Shown here in pieces: positions 1 to 9,646 of a stretch of DNA of 64,000 nucleotides. Source of the DNA: Polychytrium aggregatum (lineage: Eukaryota; Chytridiomycota; Chytridiomycetes; Polychytriales); assembly GCF_025602895.1 (NCBI RefSeq), contig NW_026516225.1:558001-622000 (forward strand). The letters are read 5' to 3'. A program made the translations under genes and the position numbers. Under the pieces are notes generated by a model that saw nothing but the letters and a program-made list of their open reading frames with translations, did no database searches and was not told where the DNA came from. Numbering within the stretch: the stretch's first letter is position 1; each line of letters opens with the position of its first letter.

Positions 1-480
1 TTCCTTTCTTCTGTCTTTGCTCGGTCCGTCAAGCAACAGCTCTAATCCAAATCCTTGATGGGGTGTCTGGATTCTGTCTGGCCTTTGTTGAATTTGAGAC
101 GTTGGCGCAGTGCATGTCTGGTGCGGTGGATCCGATTGGGGCCTCCAGAGCTTTTGTTCTGCTCTGTTTTGTTCTGCTCGCGCTGCTGGGGAATCAGTCT
201 CGTCGTCTACCAGTGTATCAAAACTATATAAACCTTGCACCTCTTTGCGTTCTAACCTGACGATGCGCTGTCCTGCGTCCCTGGCCATGCCAAGGGATCC
301 GCCCCGCCCGTTCCGAATCCAGCCTGTTTTGAGCGAGAAATCCGCCGTCGGAATCATGTGTTTGCGCGGCTGGAACCATGCGTTTGCATGGTTGGCGGTG
401 CTGCTCCCATCGCTTCCCGGCCTGGTTTGCCTTTGGACTTTGACATTTCATCGTCCCCATCCCAACCCAGCCGCCGGCTC
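1..480. other. 5' flank, no gene seen
   Basis: No convincing coding exon is visible. A TATA-like stretch (ctatataaa) lies near 223-232, about 250 bp before the first gene's preferred start. In-frame open sequence runs upstream of that start to about 358, but it lacks a conserved-looking N terminus. Confidence 0.4.
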
Positions 481-2940
481 ATGCAGCTCGCCTTGGCTCG
501 GCGCTATGCCTCCAGGGCACCTGCTCGGCCCTTGCCAACCAGTGCTATGTTCCTGGTCCAACTCTGCGCTGGCCTCCATCCGACCGGCCCTGGCTCAAAC
601 CTCGACAGGGCCGGCATCCGGAGCTATTCGGCCCGCTCTCCCATCGGCGAATACTCGTCAAACTCGCTCATATGGTTCGCCCAATTCCAAAAGAGCAACC
701 TGCCGCTTCTCAGCAGCATCCTGTGCATGACCCCCACCGAGACCATCGAGGCTCTGGACCGCTTCGTGAAGGCATGCGAGCACGATCGCTCGATCCCAGA
801 GCGTCTCAACCACTGGGAACGGAATGTGCTCGACGAGCTGACCAGCGCTGTCAAGGCCAGTCTCTCGGCAACGGACGACCTCCGCTGTCTTTGCAGGGCT
901 GCCCTGGCCCTCGACTTTCTTGGCCAGATCACCCCGGATCTGCACCGGATCCTCATGTCGGCTCTGCACTCGTCCCTTGGCCAGATGCGGCAAATGCGTT
1001 CTCCGCTCAGCCTGGATGATGCAACAGCTCTGCTGAAGGTTTTGCGCATTCCTGGGGCCGATCCATCCCTGTGCTCCGACGTGGTTGATCTTGTCCGCAG
1101 CGCCGTGAGCCAAATCAACCTCGACGGTGCCGACACGGAAGCACTCGATATCATCATCAACTTTCACGCAGCCCACAACCTGGATGTCGCCGACTGGCCC
1201 GCCATCGGCCGCCATGTCTTGCAGCACCTCGATCAATTCAGCCGGCCGGCTCTCCTTTCGATTCTGCCGTGCATGTCTCGAGTCAACATTTGTGTCGAGC
1301 CTCTCTTTGGAGCCATGCTGTTTGAACACCACGGCAGTATGTCGCCGTCGCAGGCAGCAAGGACGATCGCAAGCTGGAAATCGTGGTGTCGTCTGGGCTC
1401 ACTTTTGCAGCCCGGCTTTGTCGGTACCTTCACAGCTCGGCTGTGGGTTACCGTGAAGGACTGTCTGCCGGCCTTCCCCACCAGCTGCCTGCTCGATGCC
1501 CTGGATGTCTTTGGGAGCCTCGAGCAGACCCACATCTGCGCCCAAGTCGAGGAGGCTGTATCCCTGAGATTGCCAACCCTTTCTCGCACAGAGCAAATCA
1601 TGCTCTTGTTTGCGTTTACGATTCGCGGGAAGGAGCACCCCGCGCTGACACAAGCCGTGCTCGCCATCGAGAACGTCCATGGAATCCCACCGCCGGCCCT
1701 GGCCCGCCTGGCTTATCTGCTTTTCAAACTGGAGGATCGATCAAGCCCTACCCCATCGATGCTATCGGCGCCCGGACAGCGTATACGAGGGGACCTCTTG
1801 TGTATTCTGGACCGCGAGTTGACATCGTTTTCTGTCCAGGAACTGGCCCTCTGCTTCCGGCTGTTCTCGGATATGGACTTGAGCATGTACGACGCCGATG
1901 CCTTGCGGGACCGGCTGGATCGCATCCGTGAGTATGCGGCGCTGATGCAAGTCGACGATCCTGAAGAGCTTGCTCAGCTGGTGGAGCTCTGCGGCAGTCA
2001 TCAGGTTTGTCTCTATTCCATTCCGGCACTGCTGGCAGATATGTTGCTGCATCTGCTAGCCATCAACCGCTACTTGCTGCGATGGCGATACTTACTCACT
2101 CGCTTGATCCGATAGGGCGTCCATGCGGATTTGCTCAGGGGCACCAAGGACGTGGCACCGTCCATGCTCGCGGATGTCAAGCTGGATAACATCAGAAACC
2201 TGCTCGAGGCGGGCCTGCAGACAACCGGGGTGGTGCTTCCACAAGTGCGATCCATGGTGGAGGCCATCCGAGTCGAGGAGATGGACCGAGTGAGCCCCAG
2301 GCAACTGACAAAATGGCTCGAATCGGATTCCGAGCTTGAGCTGTGCGGGCCACGGTTCCTCCAGGCCGTCCAAATCTCCCTCTCATCGGCACGACAACGA
2401 TTCATCACACCTGCGGATCTCATTGGGCTGCTCAAGCTTTTTTCCAAGCATCCCCGATATCCCATTGGGCTTTGGCAGGATATTGTGGGCCGACTCAGAC
2501 CAAAGATCAAGAACCTGGATCCGTCCATGTTGGTGATGCTGGCCAACTGTCTGATGATCATCGAGCCAATCGCAACCCACGATCTCGAGGTGATATGTAC
2601 CGCCCTGACGCACGAACGCATCTCCAGAGTGGCTCCGGCCTTGATCAACGAACTCCTGGAGCTGCATCTCGCTTGCCGGCCCCATATGCGCATCAGCGAC
2701 GCCGACATGGCTCAGATCGTTGCTGCGCGGTGCTCGCACCTGGACGAAGACGGCCTCATGAGACTCTCCAAGAGCGTTGCTCGCCTCAATCTGCCGCGAA
2801 GGCTGCGCTACTCGCTGTACCAGAAGCTCGACGCCTGGCAAGGTGCATATGTATCTCAGAAGCCGGGGCAGCCAGTGTCCTCTGGCCGTTTCGGTGGTCG
2901 CCATCACCAGCCAGCATCAAATACAGCCCAATTAAGATGA
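481..2940 (+). CDS. Hypothetical helical protein, possibly mitochondrial
   Basis: Two exons (481-2004 and 2116-2940) are joined by a 111-bp intron with a GTTTGT donor, a ttactcac branch-like motif and a tag acceptor; phase is kept and the product is about 782 residues. I chose the ATG at 481 because it gives an Arg-rich, acid-free N terminus (MQLALARRYASRAPARP) that resembles a mitochondrial presequence. An in-frame ATG at 388 is an alternative. The rest is Leu/Ala-rich amphipathic helix without Cys clusters or catalytic motifs, like the helical-repeat part of FASTK/RAP or PPR-like organellar RNA proteins. No RAP signature was recognised at the C terminus, so function stays unassigned. The last 40 residues are low-complexity, and the 3' end could be misjudged. 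Confidence 0.6.
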
Positions 2941-2984
2941 TCCAAGGAAACTTTCCACTGGAAACAGTTTGCCCAGCACATTCC

Positions 2985-3195
2985 AGAACAGCAGCATCAA
3001 CTCAGCCAGGAACATGGTCCGGGTGTAACTCGATCATCGTTCATGGCGATTGGTCGGTGGAAACCATGGGCCAGAGTGCAAAAGTCCAGTGTGGCGAACG
3101 GCCATTCCCAGCGCACGATGTTTGGAGGCAACAAACTATTTGTTCAACAACCAAAATCCGTGGTGTCCCGTGTTTTATTGATGGGCTGTAAACGG
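2985..3195 (-). pseudogene. Degenerate Fanzor-family fragment (weak)
   Basis: Read on the minus strand, this stretch aligns loosely with the clearer relic at 20.7-20.9 kb. Both carry a segment like aaaatcc-g-ggtgtcccgt-ttttattg followed by ctgtaaa (here 3154-3190, there 20870-20903). The stretch beyond it is diverged, has stops, and keeps no recognisable RDVNAARN motif. It lies between the convergent ends of the 481-2940 and 3250-6810 genes. The assignment rests only on similarity to the other copy. Confidence 0.35.
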
Positions 3196-3249
3196 ATCGA
3201 GACACCATTGGGCGCTCTCTCCATCTCTTTCTCTCTGCCTCCCTGTCTA

Positions 3250-6200
3250 CTATGACTTGGCCCCGGTCAAGAGTACTTGGTAGCCACTGACGATGCGCTT
3301 GAGCTTGCGCTCAGCTTCGCACTTTTGCTCCTCAAGGCTCTTGGTCTGCTGTTCGAGCTGGATGACCCTCATCTTGGTTGTTTCGTATTGGTCGCTGAGC
3401 TCCGAGACAAGCTGTGTTTTGGCGCTGCATGTGGCTCTCTCGGACTCGAGCTGATCCTGCAGCTGCTCGAGGGCCTTTGCGTCTTCGGTGAGCTTCTGCT
3501 GAAGATGCGCGGCGCTGTGCCTGGAGCTTGTGTAGAGGGCATGGAGATGGGTGAAGTGTGACGTGAACGGGAGCGGGTGCTCAAAAGTTGTCGCCGCCGG
3601 GGCTTGCATGCCCACATGGGGGGCATTCGAGGGCTCGCCGATGGCAGCAAAGTAGTCTCGAGCAAGCATGAAGATGGTCTCAAATTGCTTCTCGTAGTCG
3701 CCCAAGAGGCCTTCGAGTCCCTGGTATTGCTCGGTGATCTTGAGGCTCTCCTCGACGGACCGCTGGTATTTTGCTACCCACTGAGACTCTCTTGTCCTGA
3801 CTTTGCTCCGGGTCTGTTGAAGCGCTTCCGAGAGCTGCCGATTGGCGGCCCTGAGCTGTTCCGACTGAGCCACTTGCTCTGTCGGATTGACGTTCGATGA
3901 CGAGGAGAGGCCGTACACTGTTAGCACGGCTCCAGGAGTGATGCGTGTTCCGCAACCGTTGTCGAGACTGTCTTATGGTTCCAGAAGCTGGCTCATGGCA
4001 GATATCAAGCAAGCGAGTCTGACAACAGGTCCTCCGTGCCATTGTGCCGGCCGCTGCTGACGCTTACCTTCGATCATGTCCCCCAGCTCCTTTAGCCGCT
4101 TTGCGATATACTGGTTCTCACGAAGGACATCCTCGACGCCGGGCCACTCTGGCGAAAGCCGCGCCTGGGGCGAGCTGCCGCTCGTTGCCTTGGGGCTGGA
4201 ACTGGAAGTGGGAGTGCTGCCGCGGTGCAGCACCTCAAGCTTGGCCTTGACGAGACTCTGGAGCTCCTTCAGAATGTCGGACTGAAGATGGAACGATTCT
4301 GTCGAGCTGGACCGCCGGAGATTCGAGTCCACAGCCCCGGCCTTGAGCATTTCCAATTCCGACTTGAGCTGCTTTATCAGCTCCATGGACTTTTTCGTCC
4401 GCAGCTTCTCGTCTTCGAGCTTGATCTCGAGCGTCTGGATGGTGCGGCAGAGCCGGGTGATCTCGGCCTCGTCTTCCCGCGGGTTGTTCTCGTACTTGGC
4501 AACCAGCTCCCGGAGCGAGGCATTTTCTTTCTTCCACTCCTGGATGGTGCGTTCCAGCTGCTCCTCGTTCTTTTTGAGGCCAAGGTTCATCGCGGTCAGC
4601 TCTTCGATCTGCCTCATATAGGTCACTGTCGAGGGCGCGGCTTGGTCGTAGCTCGCGGCATAGAGCTGCTTCTCGAGGTCCTGGGATGGGTTCGAGGCGT
4701 GCGGGGGCTCAGCGAGCGAGTTGGTGCAGCTCGACGACGACGAGTCCGACCGATTTGATCTCTGCCTGGCCCGCTGGGAATGAGCTCGTTGATGCCGCTG
4801 CTGCTGCTGCTGCTGTTGCTGTTGCTGTTGTTGCTGCTGGATGGCTGCCAGAGCGGCGTTCGCATTGGCATTTGCCGTCGCGAGCTGGGCTTCTCGAGCA
4901 TCCAGCTGCATCATGACATCGCGCGCCTCGTTTTCTCGGCGGATCAGTTCCTTCTCACGGGCCTCGATCAACTCCACATGCTTTCGGCTCTCGGCTTGCA
5001 GAGCTTCTTCGCGCGACCGCATCTCCTGCTCGAGGTCCCCGAACTGCTTTTGGAAGCGCTGCCGCTGCTCCTCCAGCAGATTTTGGAAGTGGAGCTGCTC
5101 CTGCGACCGCTGCTGCTTCTGCTGCTTCTTGGTCTTCTTGGTCTCGCCATGCTTCTCGTCGAGCTCTTTGCGCAGATCCGAGTTGAGCCGCTGCAGCTCT
5201 TGCCGATCTTGCAGATACCTTTCGTTGAGCTCCCGCACAACACGCTCGGCCTCTTCCCGCACACGTTTGCTGTCCTCGCGAAGCCGGGCTATTTTCTGGT
5301 CCACGTCCTTGGCCTCCTTGATGATCCCAAACATGCCCTCGGAGACGGTGCCAAAGACGCTAGTCATCTCGGCGATGAGCTTGATGACTGCGGGATTCCC
5401 GTTCGCGACGGTGAACCGGAGCTTCTCGAGACCCTCGAGCAGCGCTTCGATGCAGAAGGACCAGCGCACGTCCTTTTCCTTGAGAAAGAGGTCGACTTCC
5501 TGGACCCGGCGGATCTCCTGGACAATGTTCTTGGAGATGCGCATGCGCAGGCCCTCGTCGATCTCTTGGCAGAGCGGCTCGCGCTGGGCATTCTCCATCG
5601 AAACGAGCTGCTTCTTGAGCTGGTCCTGCTGGTCGACCAGTCGGCGGTTTTCGCGGCGCAGGATCTCGGTCTGCTCGAGCAGCGACTTCATCTCCATTGC
5701 AGAGCGCGAGTGCTTCATCTGGGCCTCGTAGAGCTCTTTCTGGGTGGCCTCGAGCTGCTCCTTGGCCTTGGACTTTTCTTTCTTTTCCTCCTTGAGTTGT
5801 TCCTTGACGGCTCGGAGCACCTCCACCTCGCTCTGCAGCGCGGCGTGGTCTCGCTCCAGCGTGAGGAGTCTCATCTTTTGGAAGGCGTCGGCTGGAGACG
5901 ACTGCACCTGCGGCGGTGCGCTTCGTAGCCGCTGCAGCTCTGTCTCGAGCGACTTGATCTTGCTGTCCTGGTCGTGAAGCTGGCCCTGAAAGTAGGCATT
6001 CTGGCTCTGGAGGCCCAGATACTCTTTCTCGAGGTGGTGGTAGGCAGCAGTGAGGCCAGGATCGGGCAGGGCGGTATGTGCCGAGAGATCATGCCTCGCA
6101 GCAGGGCTGGGAAACTGAAGTACTGAGCCGTCGGCGCGATGCTGCGGTGAGGGATGGCCCAAAGCAGGCGAGGCCAAGGGCAGAGGAGAGACAGCCGGTA

Positions 6201-6810
6201 CGATTGCAGACGGGGCGGGAATGTCCACGAATGTGGCTCGGGTGGTGGGCGTGACGTCGTCGTAGCCGTGGTTTGCAAAGATGGACGAGTGATTACCGGC
6301 TCGTCGCTCGGGCGAGGAGATGGAGCGACGATGAGCTCTGGGCGAGTTGCTGTGGCCAAACGGGTCCTGGTCATGACTCTCGCGCTCGGCTCTCCGGTGG
6401 GAACTGTGTCGATGCCCATCGCTGCTGCGTCGATGGCCGTCGCTGCTGCGTTTATGGGCATCGCTGCTGCGTCTATGGGAATCACTGCTGCGTCGATGGG
6501 CATCGCTTGATCTATGGTGGCGAGAGGAAGATTCTCTGAGGCTCGTTCTCGAATCGCGGCCGTCTCGACTGCTACGCGCCGAATCGTCATCGGAGTGCTT
6601 GTGGTGGCTGTGAGAGCTGCTGGACGACGTTCGGGTGTCCCGGAGATGCAGCCGCTTGAGTTTTTCGCTGAGGACATTGGCGGCCTTGACGAGCTCGTCG
6701 GTCTTTTTGTTGAGGGACTTTTGAACAAGCCGGGTCTTTTTGTTGCCGAGGGGCGACTTTGGGCGCCGGTTCTTGCTTGGCGAGGCGGCAGTCTTGAGGG
6801 TCGGGCGCAT
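3250..6810 (-). CDS. Long coiled-coil protein with polyQ and RRSSD-H repeats
   Basis: Two exons (6810-4068 and 3917-3250) flank a 150-bp intron (gtaagc...ctaacag), phase kept, about 1136 residues. The ATG at 6810 follows GTG-only open frame. The N terminus is basic (SPSKNRRPKSPLGNKKTR). Residues about 65-150 are a Ser/His/Arg/Asp tract built of RRSSD-(A/S/G)H repeats. From about residue 260 to the end it is heptad-rich coiled coil (LEKEYLGLQSQN, LKKQLVSMENAQ and similar) broken near residue 660 by a glutamine run of about 13 (CAG tract, 4795-4840). A less charged helical block (RWSFCIEALLEGLEKLRFTV) interrupts the coil near residue 450. The layout suits a cytoskeletal, centrosomal or cortical scaffold, but I recognise no family. 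Much of the opposite strand is open only because of the repetitive composition. Confidence 0.75.
4793..4842 (+). repeat. CTG/CAG microsatellite coding for polyglutamine
   Basis: A run of ctg/ttg triplets on the plus strand encodes about 13 consecutive glutamines of the coiled-coil protein on the minus strand. CAG and CAA are mixed in the middle, which would limit slippage. Confidence 0.9.
6400..6510 (+). repeat. 18-bp coding minisatellite (RRSSD-H repeats)
   Basis: Imperfect copies of an 18-bp unit (catcgctgctgcgtcgat with variants) encode the tandem Arg-Arg-Ser-Ser-Asp-x-His units of the coiled-coil protein on the minus strand. Repeat number is likely polymorphic. Confidence 0.8.
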
Positions 6811-7811
6811 GGCGAACGGATGAAGGCGAGGTGCGATAGCCACGGCCTGGTCGATGCGAAACGACGGATCGGGTCCAAGCGAGCGGATCGTGAGAATCGC
6901 GGGAGAAGGATGGATGGGTCGGCGAGCACCTCGACGGAGAAAGGATGCGAGGGCGACAACCTGGATTTTGGTGGACTGTGGGATTCAGACGCCGCGACGG
7001 TAAAAAACGAAGGGACAATGCGAGCGAAGGGAGAGGGAATGCGAGCGTGAGCAAGGGTAACGGCCACGCAAAACGCTGGCACAATTGGAGCCAGAATCGC
7101 TCGATTTGCGATGCAGGCGACCAAGGGATTGCACAAAAAGAGGAGGTATAGCTTTCTCGAAGGTGGATCACTCCGAATAAGCGCGGGGAGAGTTGTGCGG
7201 CTGGTGCATTGTCGCATGATTGGCTCTCCCGCCTCTGCGGCGCTGCTTGCTGGAGAATGCTGCAGTCGCAACTGCGGCAGAGAGAGAGAGTGCAGAGGAC
7301 AGGCCTGGTGAGCAACCAGATGGCCCGAGAGAGAGGTGGAAGGTGCGACTGATACTGTGCCTGTTTGGCTAGCAGGATCAAAGATGGGGAATAACCCAGA
7401 GCCAGGCGAGAGCGCTGGTATCGTTCAGGGTATTCTCGGATGGACAGAGAGGATGTGGACGGCCAGGCATCATCGATCTGATGTCCGCTGCCGCTTTGGA
7501 TCGCACACGCAAAACGACCCAAGACACACCGTGGGATCGTTGATCGCCCGCATTATTCGGATGCGACTGCCACATGTTTGCGATATGCTGCGAGTCTGAG
7601 TTCCGTCGGCAATTGGCTATCCCATCGGCTATCCCATCGGCTATCCCAGCGGCTATCCCAGCGGCTATCCCATCGATTCCAGGCGATTGAGTGCAGATGC
7701 TGCTTTATTGGATTAAATGTTCATCTTGGAGAGAATCGAGTCATTGTGGCCGTATCCCGGTCGTCTGGGCCGCTGTCCCTGCTTTCCGATTCTCATGCGG
7801 AACCATCGGGC
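6811..7811. other. Intergenic, with a short tandem repeat
   Basis: No gene is supported. Open frames here on both strands lack family features. The stretch includes the upstream region of the coiled-coil gene and the 12-bp repeat at 7612-7676. Confidence 0.5.
7612..7676 (+). repeat. 12-bp tandem repeat, about 5 copies
   Basis: The unit cggctatcccat (last base t or g) is repeated five times head to tail. Confidence 0.9.
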
Positions 7812-8231
7812 CTAACAGTAGAGAAAGGGGATGTGCAATGTTAGTATCGATGACCGGAGGAGAAGCTGGGCTGCGGGCGGGATGCAGTCGGCGTATATTG
7901 CTGTATTGCTGTATTGCTGTATTGCTGAACTAAGATGGCGCCCTGGATATGGCCTCGTGATGGAGGACACCACCAAGCGATGGAGGACACCATCCAGCGA
8001 GCGACTGACCCTGATCATGGTTTTGAGGATGTTGGTCTTGGCCTTTTGCTTGGGCAGGATGTATCCTGGGAGCTTTTTTCCTTCATTGGAGCTGTACTTT
8101 GATCCCCGGATCGGGACGAGCGAGCCGAGCGAGGCAGGAGCCGGCGACCGCAGCGACGAGACCAGCGGCGATACGGAATGCCGGGCCAGGGCAGAGCACG
8201 ACGTGTGCAGGGACCGCAGGAGGCTGTTCAT
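7812..8231 (-). CDS. Small hypothetical protein with mitochondrial-like N terminus
   Basis: The ATG at 8231 opens 139 residues. The start (MNSLLRSLHTSCSALARHSV) is rich in Arg/Ser/Leu and lacks acids, like a mitochondrial presequence, and is followed by a basic stretch (KKLPGYILPKQKAKTNILKT) that could suit a mitoribosomal or assembly protein. Downstream of TMIRVSRSLDG the frame enters tandem tattgctg repeats, so the true protein probably ends or splices near 8010-8020. A gtcagt donor lies there but no clear acceptor. I do not recognise the family. It could also be spurious. Confidence 0.4.
   Translation of the reverse strand: MNSLLRSLHTSCSALARHSVSPLVSSLRSPAPASLGSLVPIRGSKYSSNEGKKLPGYILPKQKAKTNILKTMIRVSRSLDGVLHRLVVSSITRPYPGRHLSSAIQQYSNTAIYADCIPPAAQLLLRSSILTLHIPFLYC
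7892..7931 (+). repeat. tattgctg tandem repeat
   Basis: About four 8-bp units (tattgctg) run head to tail just inside the 3' part of the small minus-strand ORF. Confidence 0.85.
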
Positions 8232-9646
8232 TGACGGCGGATCACGCGCAGAGCGAGGAGCTGGTATCGACGGAGGAGCGTGGGGATGCTCGATGGTGGT
8301 GTGGCCAAAGATGCTTGATCTGGGCTGGGCAGTCGACCTTGGGACTGTGATGCGACAGAAGCGCTGGATCGCAGGCGATGGAGGCATGGGTGTGTGTGTG
8401 TGCAGGAAGAAAACGCAGAAGCAGCACGTGACTGTGGATCGATCCGGCGACGCCTTTTGTGCATGTGTTCTGTGGAATGTTCTGTGCGAGTGTTCTGTGC
8501 ACGTCTTCTGTGTGCTGGCACCACACGGGCCTTGTCAGGGCGGTGCGACGGCTCGACAAGGAGGAAAGAAGGCATTCACTCGCGCAGTGCAGAGAGTTGA
8601 TTGGGGCAGTGCAAACAATGGTAGTTGGAGTGGCTGTATCCGCCGAACAGACGCTGCGGCAACAACAGCAGTCGCAGGAGCGATCACGACTATCACGACG
8701 ACTATCACGACGACTACCACGACGACTATCACGACGACTACCGCGACGACTGCCCTGATGGCTCTGCCCCATTGCGACAACCGCTTTGATCCCACTCCCA
8801 CCAGCACCCCCCCCCAAAACTCGCCGGCCTTGCTGCGATAGCGCAATGCCCGTCTCCCTTGCCGTGACTCGCATCGCATCGCAAGCCGCCCGCTCTCCCG
8901 TGGCCCATCAGCGACTGTCTCTGTGTCCACTGTCGCTGTTGTTGCTTGCTCGGCCAAACTTTTTTTTTTCCGTGTCCGTTTGTGCTGTGCTGCCCTGCCG
9001 ACCATGTCGTTCCAGATCCAGCAGCCCCCCTGTTTCGGGTATATAGCCTGGCTCCCGCCGCCTTTCCCGCCTGCGAACTGGGTTGCCAAAGGAGTACCGA
9101 CCAGCGTCTCAGACCCATCCGTCGTTCTGCCTTATCCGTCTCCGTTGCTGCATCGCATCCATGTGCCAAACCCCCGCTGGTACGGATGTGTTTCCTGCGA
9201 GTGCCTGTTGGTCGATGCTTGCAAAGCGCTACTTGCAAGGCTTACTCGCAAACCACTGCGGGCCTGCCAGTATCTTGACCACCTCGGAGCTCTCCAATGA
9301 GCTCTCCCCAGTGAGCTGCTCTCCTGGATCTCGCCGCTCCGTCATCCAAAAGCTGCTCCATCACACCGCTATTCCCCCCCCCTTACTGGCTTGCTTCTGA
9401 TCATCCTGCTTCTGCCTCCTCCGTCTCCGCTGCTATGCGGATCGCTCTCCTCGGGCTGCAATCCCGTGCCCGATCGTCCCTGGCTCGATCGTGTTCTGTC
9501 ACATTGATCCCTGCAACCAAACCCGTGGCTTTGTTCCGTGATCAACTGCCTGGCATCGTCCTGCGATCGATTCCTCCCGCCCTCTACGCCATCCCCGGGA
9601 TGGCGATCCAACGCCAACCGGCGCTGTGCACCGTCCCTGTTTTCAG
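8232..9646. other. Intergenic; upstream region of the desaturase gene
   Basis: No conserved coding exon is seen. It holds a (gacgactaycac)n tract at about 8684-8755 and a TATA-like tatata near 9040. The missing first exon of the front-end desaturase should lie between about 9430 and 9646. Confidence 0.5.
8684..8756 (+). repeat. cgacgactatcac-type tandem repeat
   Basis: About six degenerate 12-bp units of gacgactatcac/gacgactaccac. On the minus strand this creates a spurious valine-rich open frame. Confidence 0.85.

Noticed and set aside
1383-1931. Alternative plus-strand frame inside the first gene
   Set aside because: It overlaps a longer frame with better helical composition and is not supported by splice signals.
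4780-5928. Plus-strand Leu-rich open frame opposite the coiled-coil gene
   Set aside because: It is the antisense of Glu/Lys/Gln-rich heptads; leucine runs come from reverse-complemented CAG/GAG codons.
5871-7271. 466-codon open frame overlapping the coiled-coil gene on the same strand, other frame
   Set aside because: It is a shadow of the repetitive, GC-rich coiled-coil gene; composition is Ser/Pro/Arg-rich without domain features, while the chosen frame has heptads.
7612-7676. CRISPR-like array
   Set aside because: This and the other arrays are contiguous short tandem repeats without spacers, and the genome is eukaryotic.
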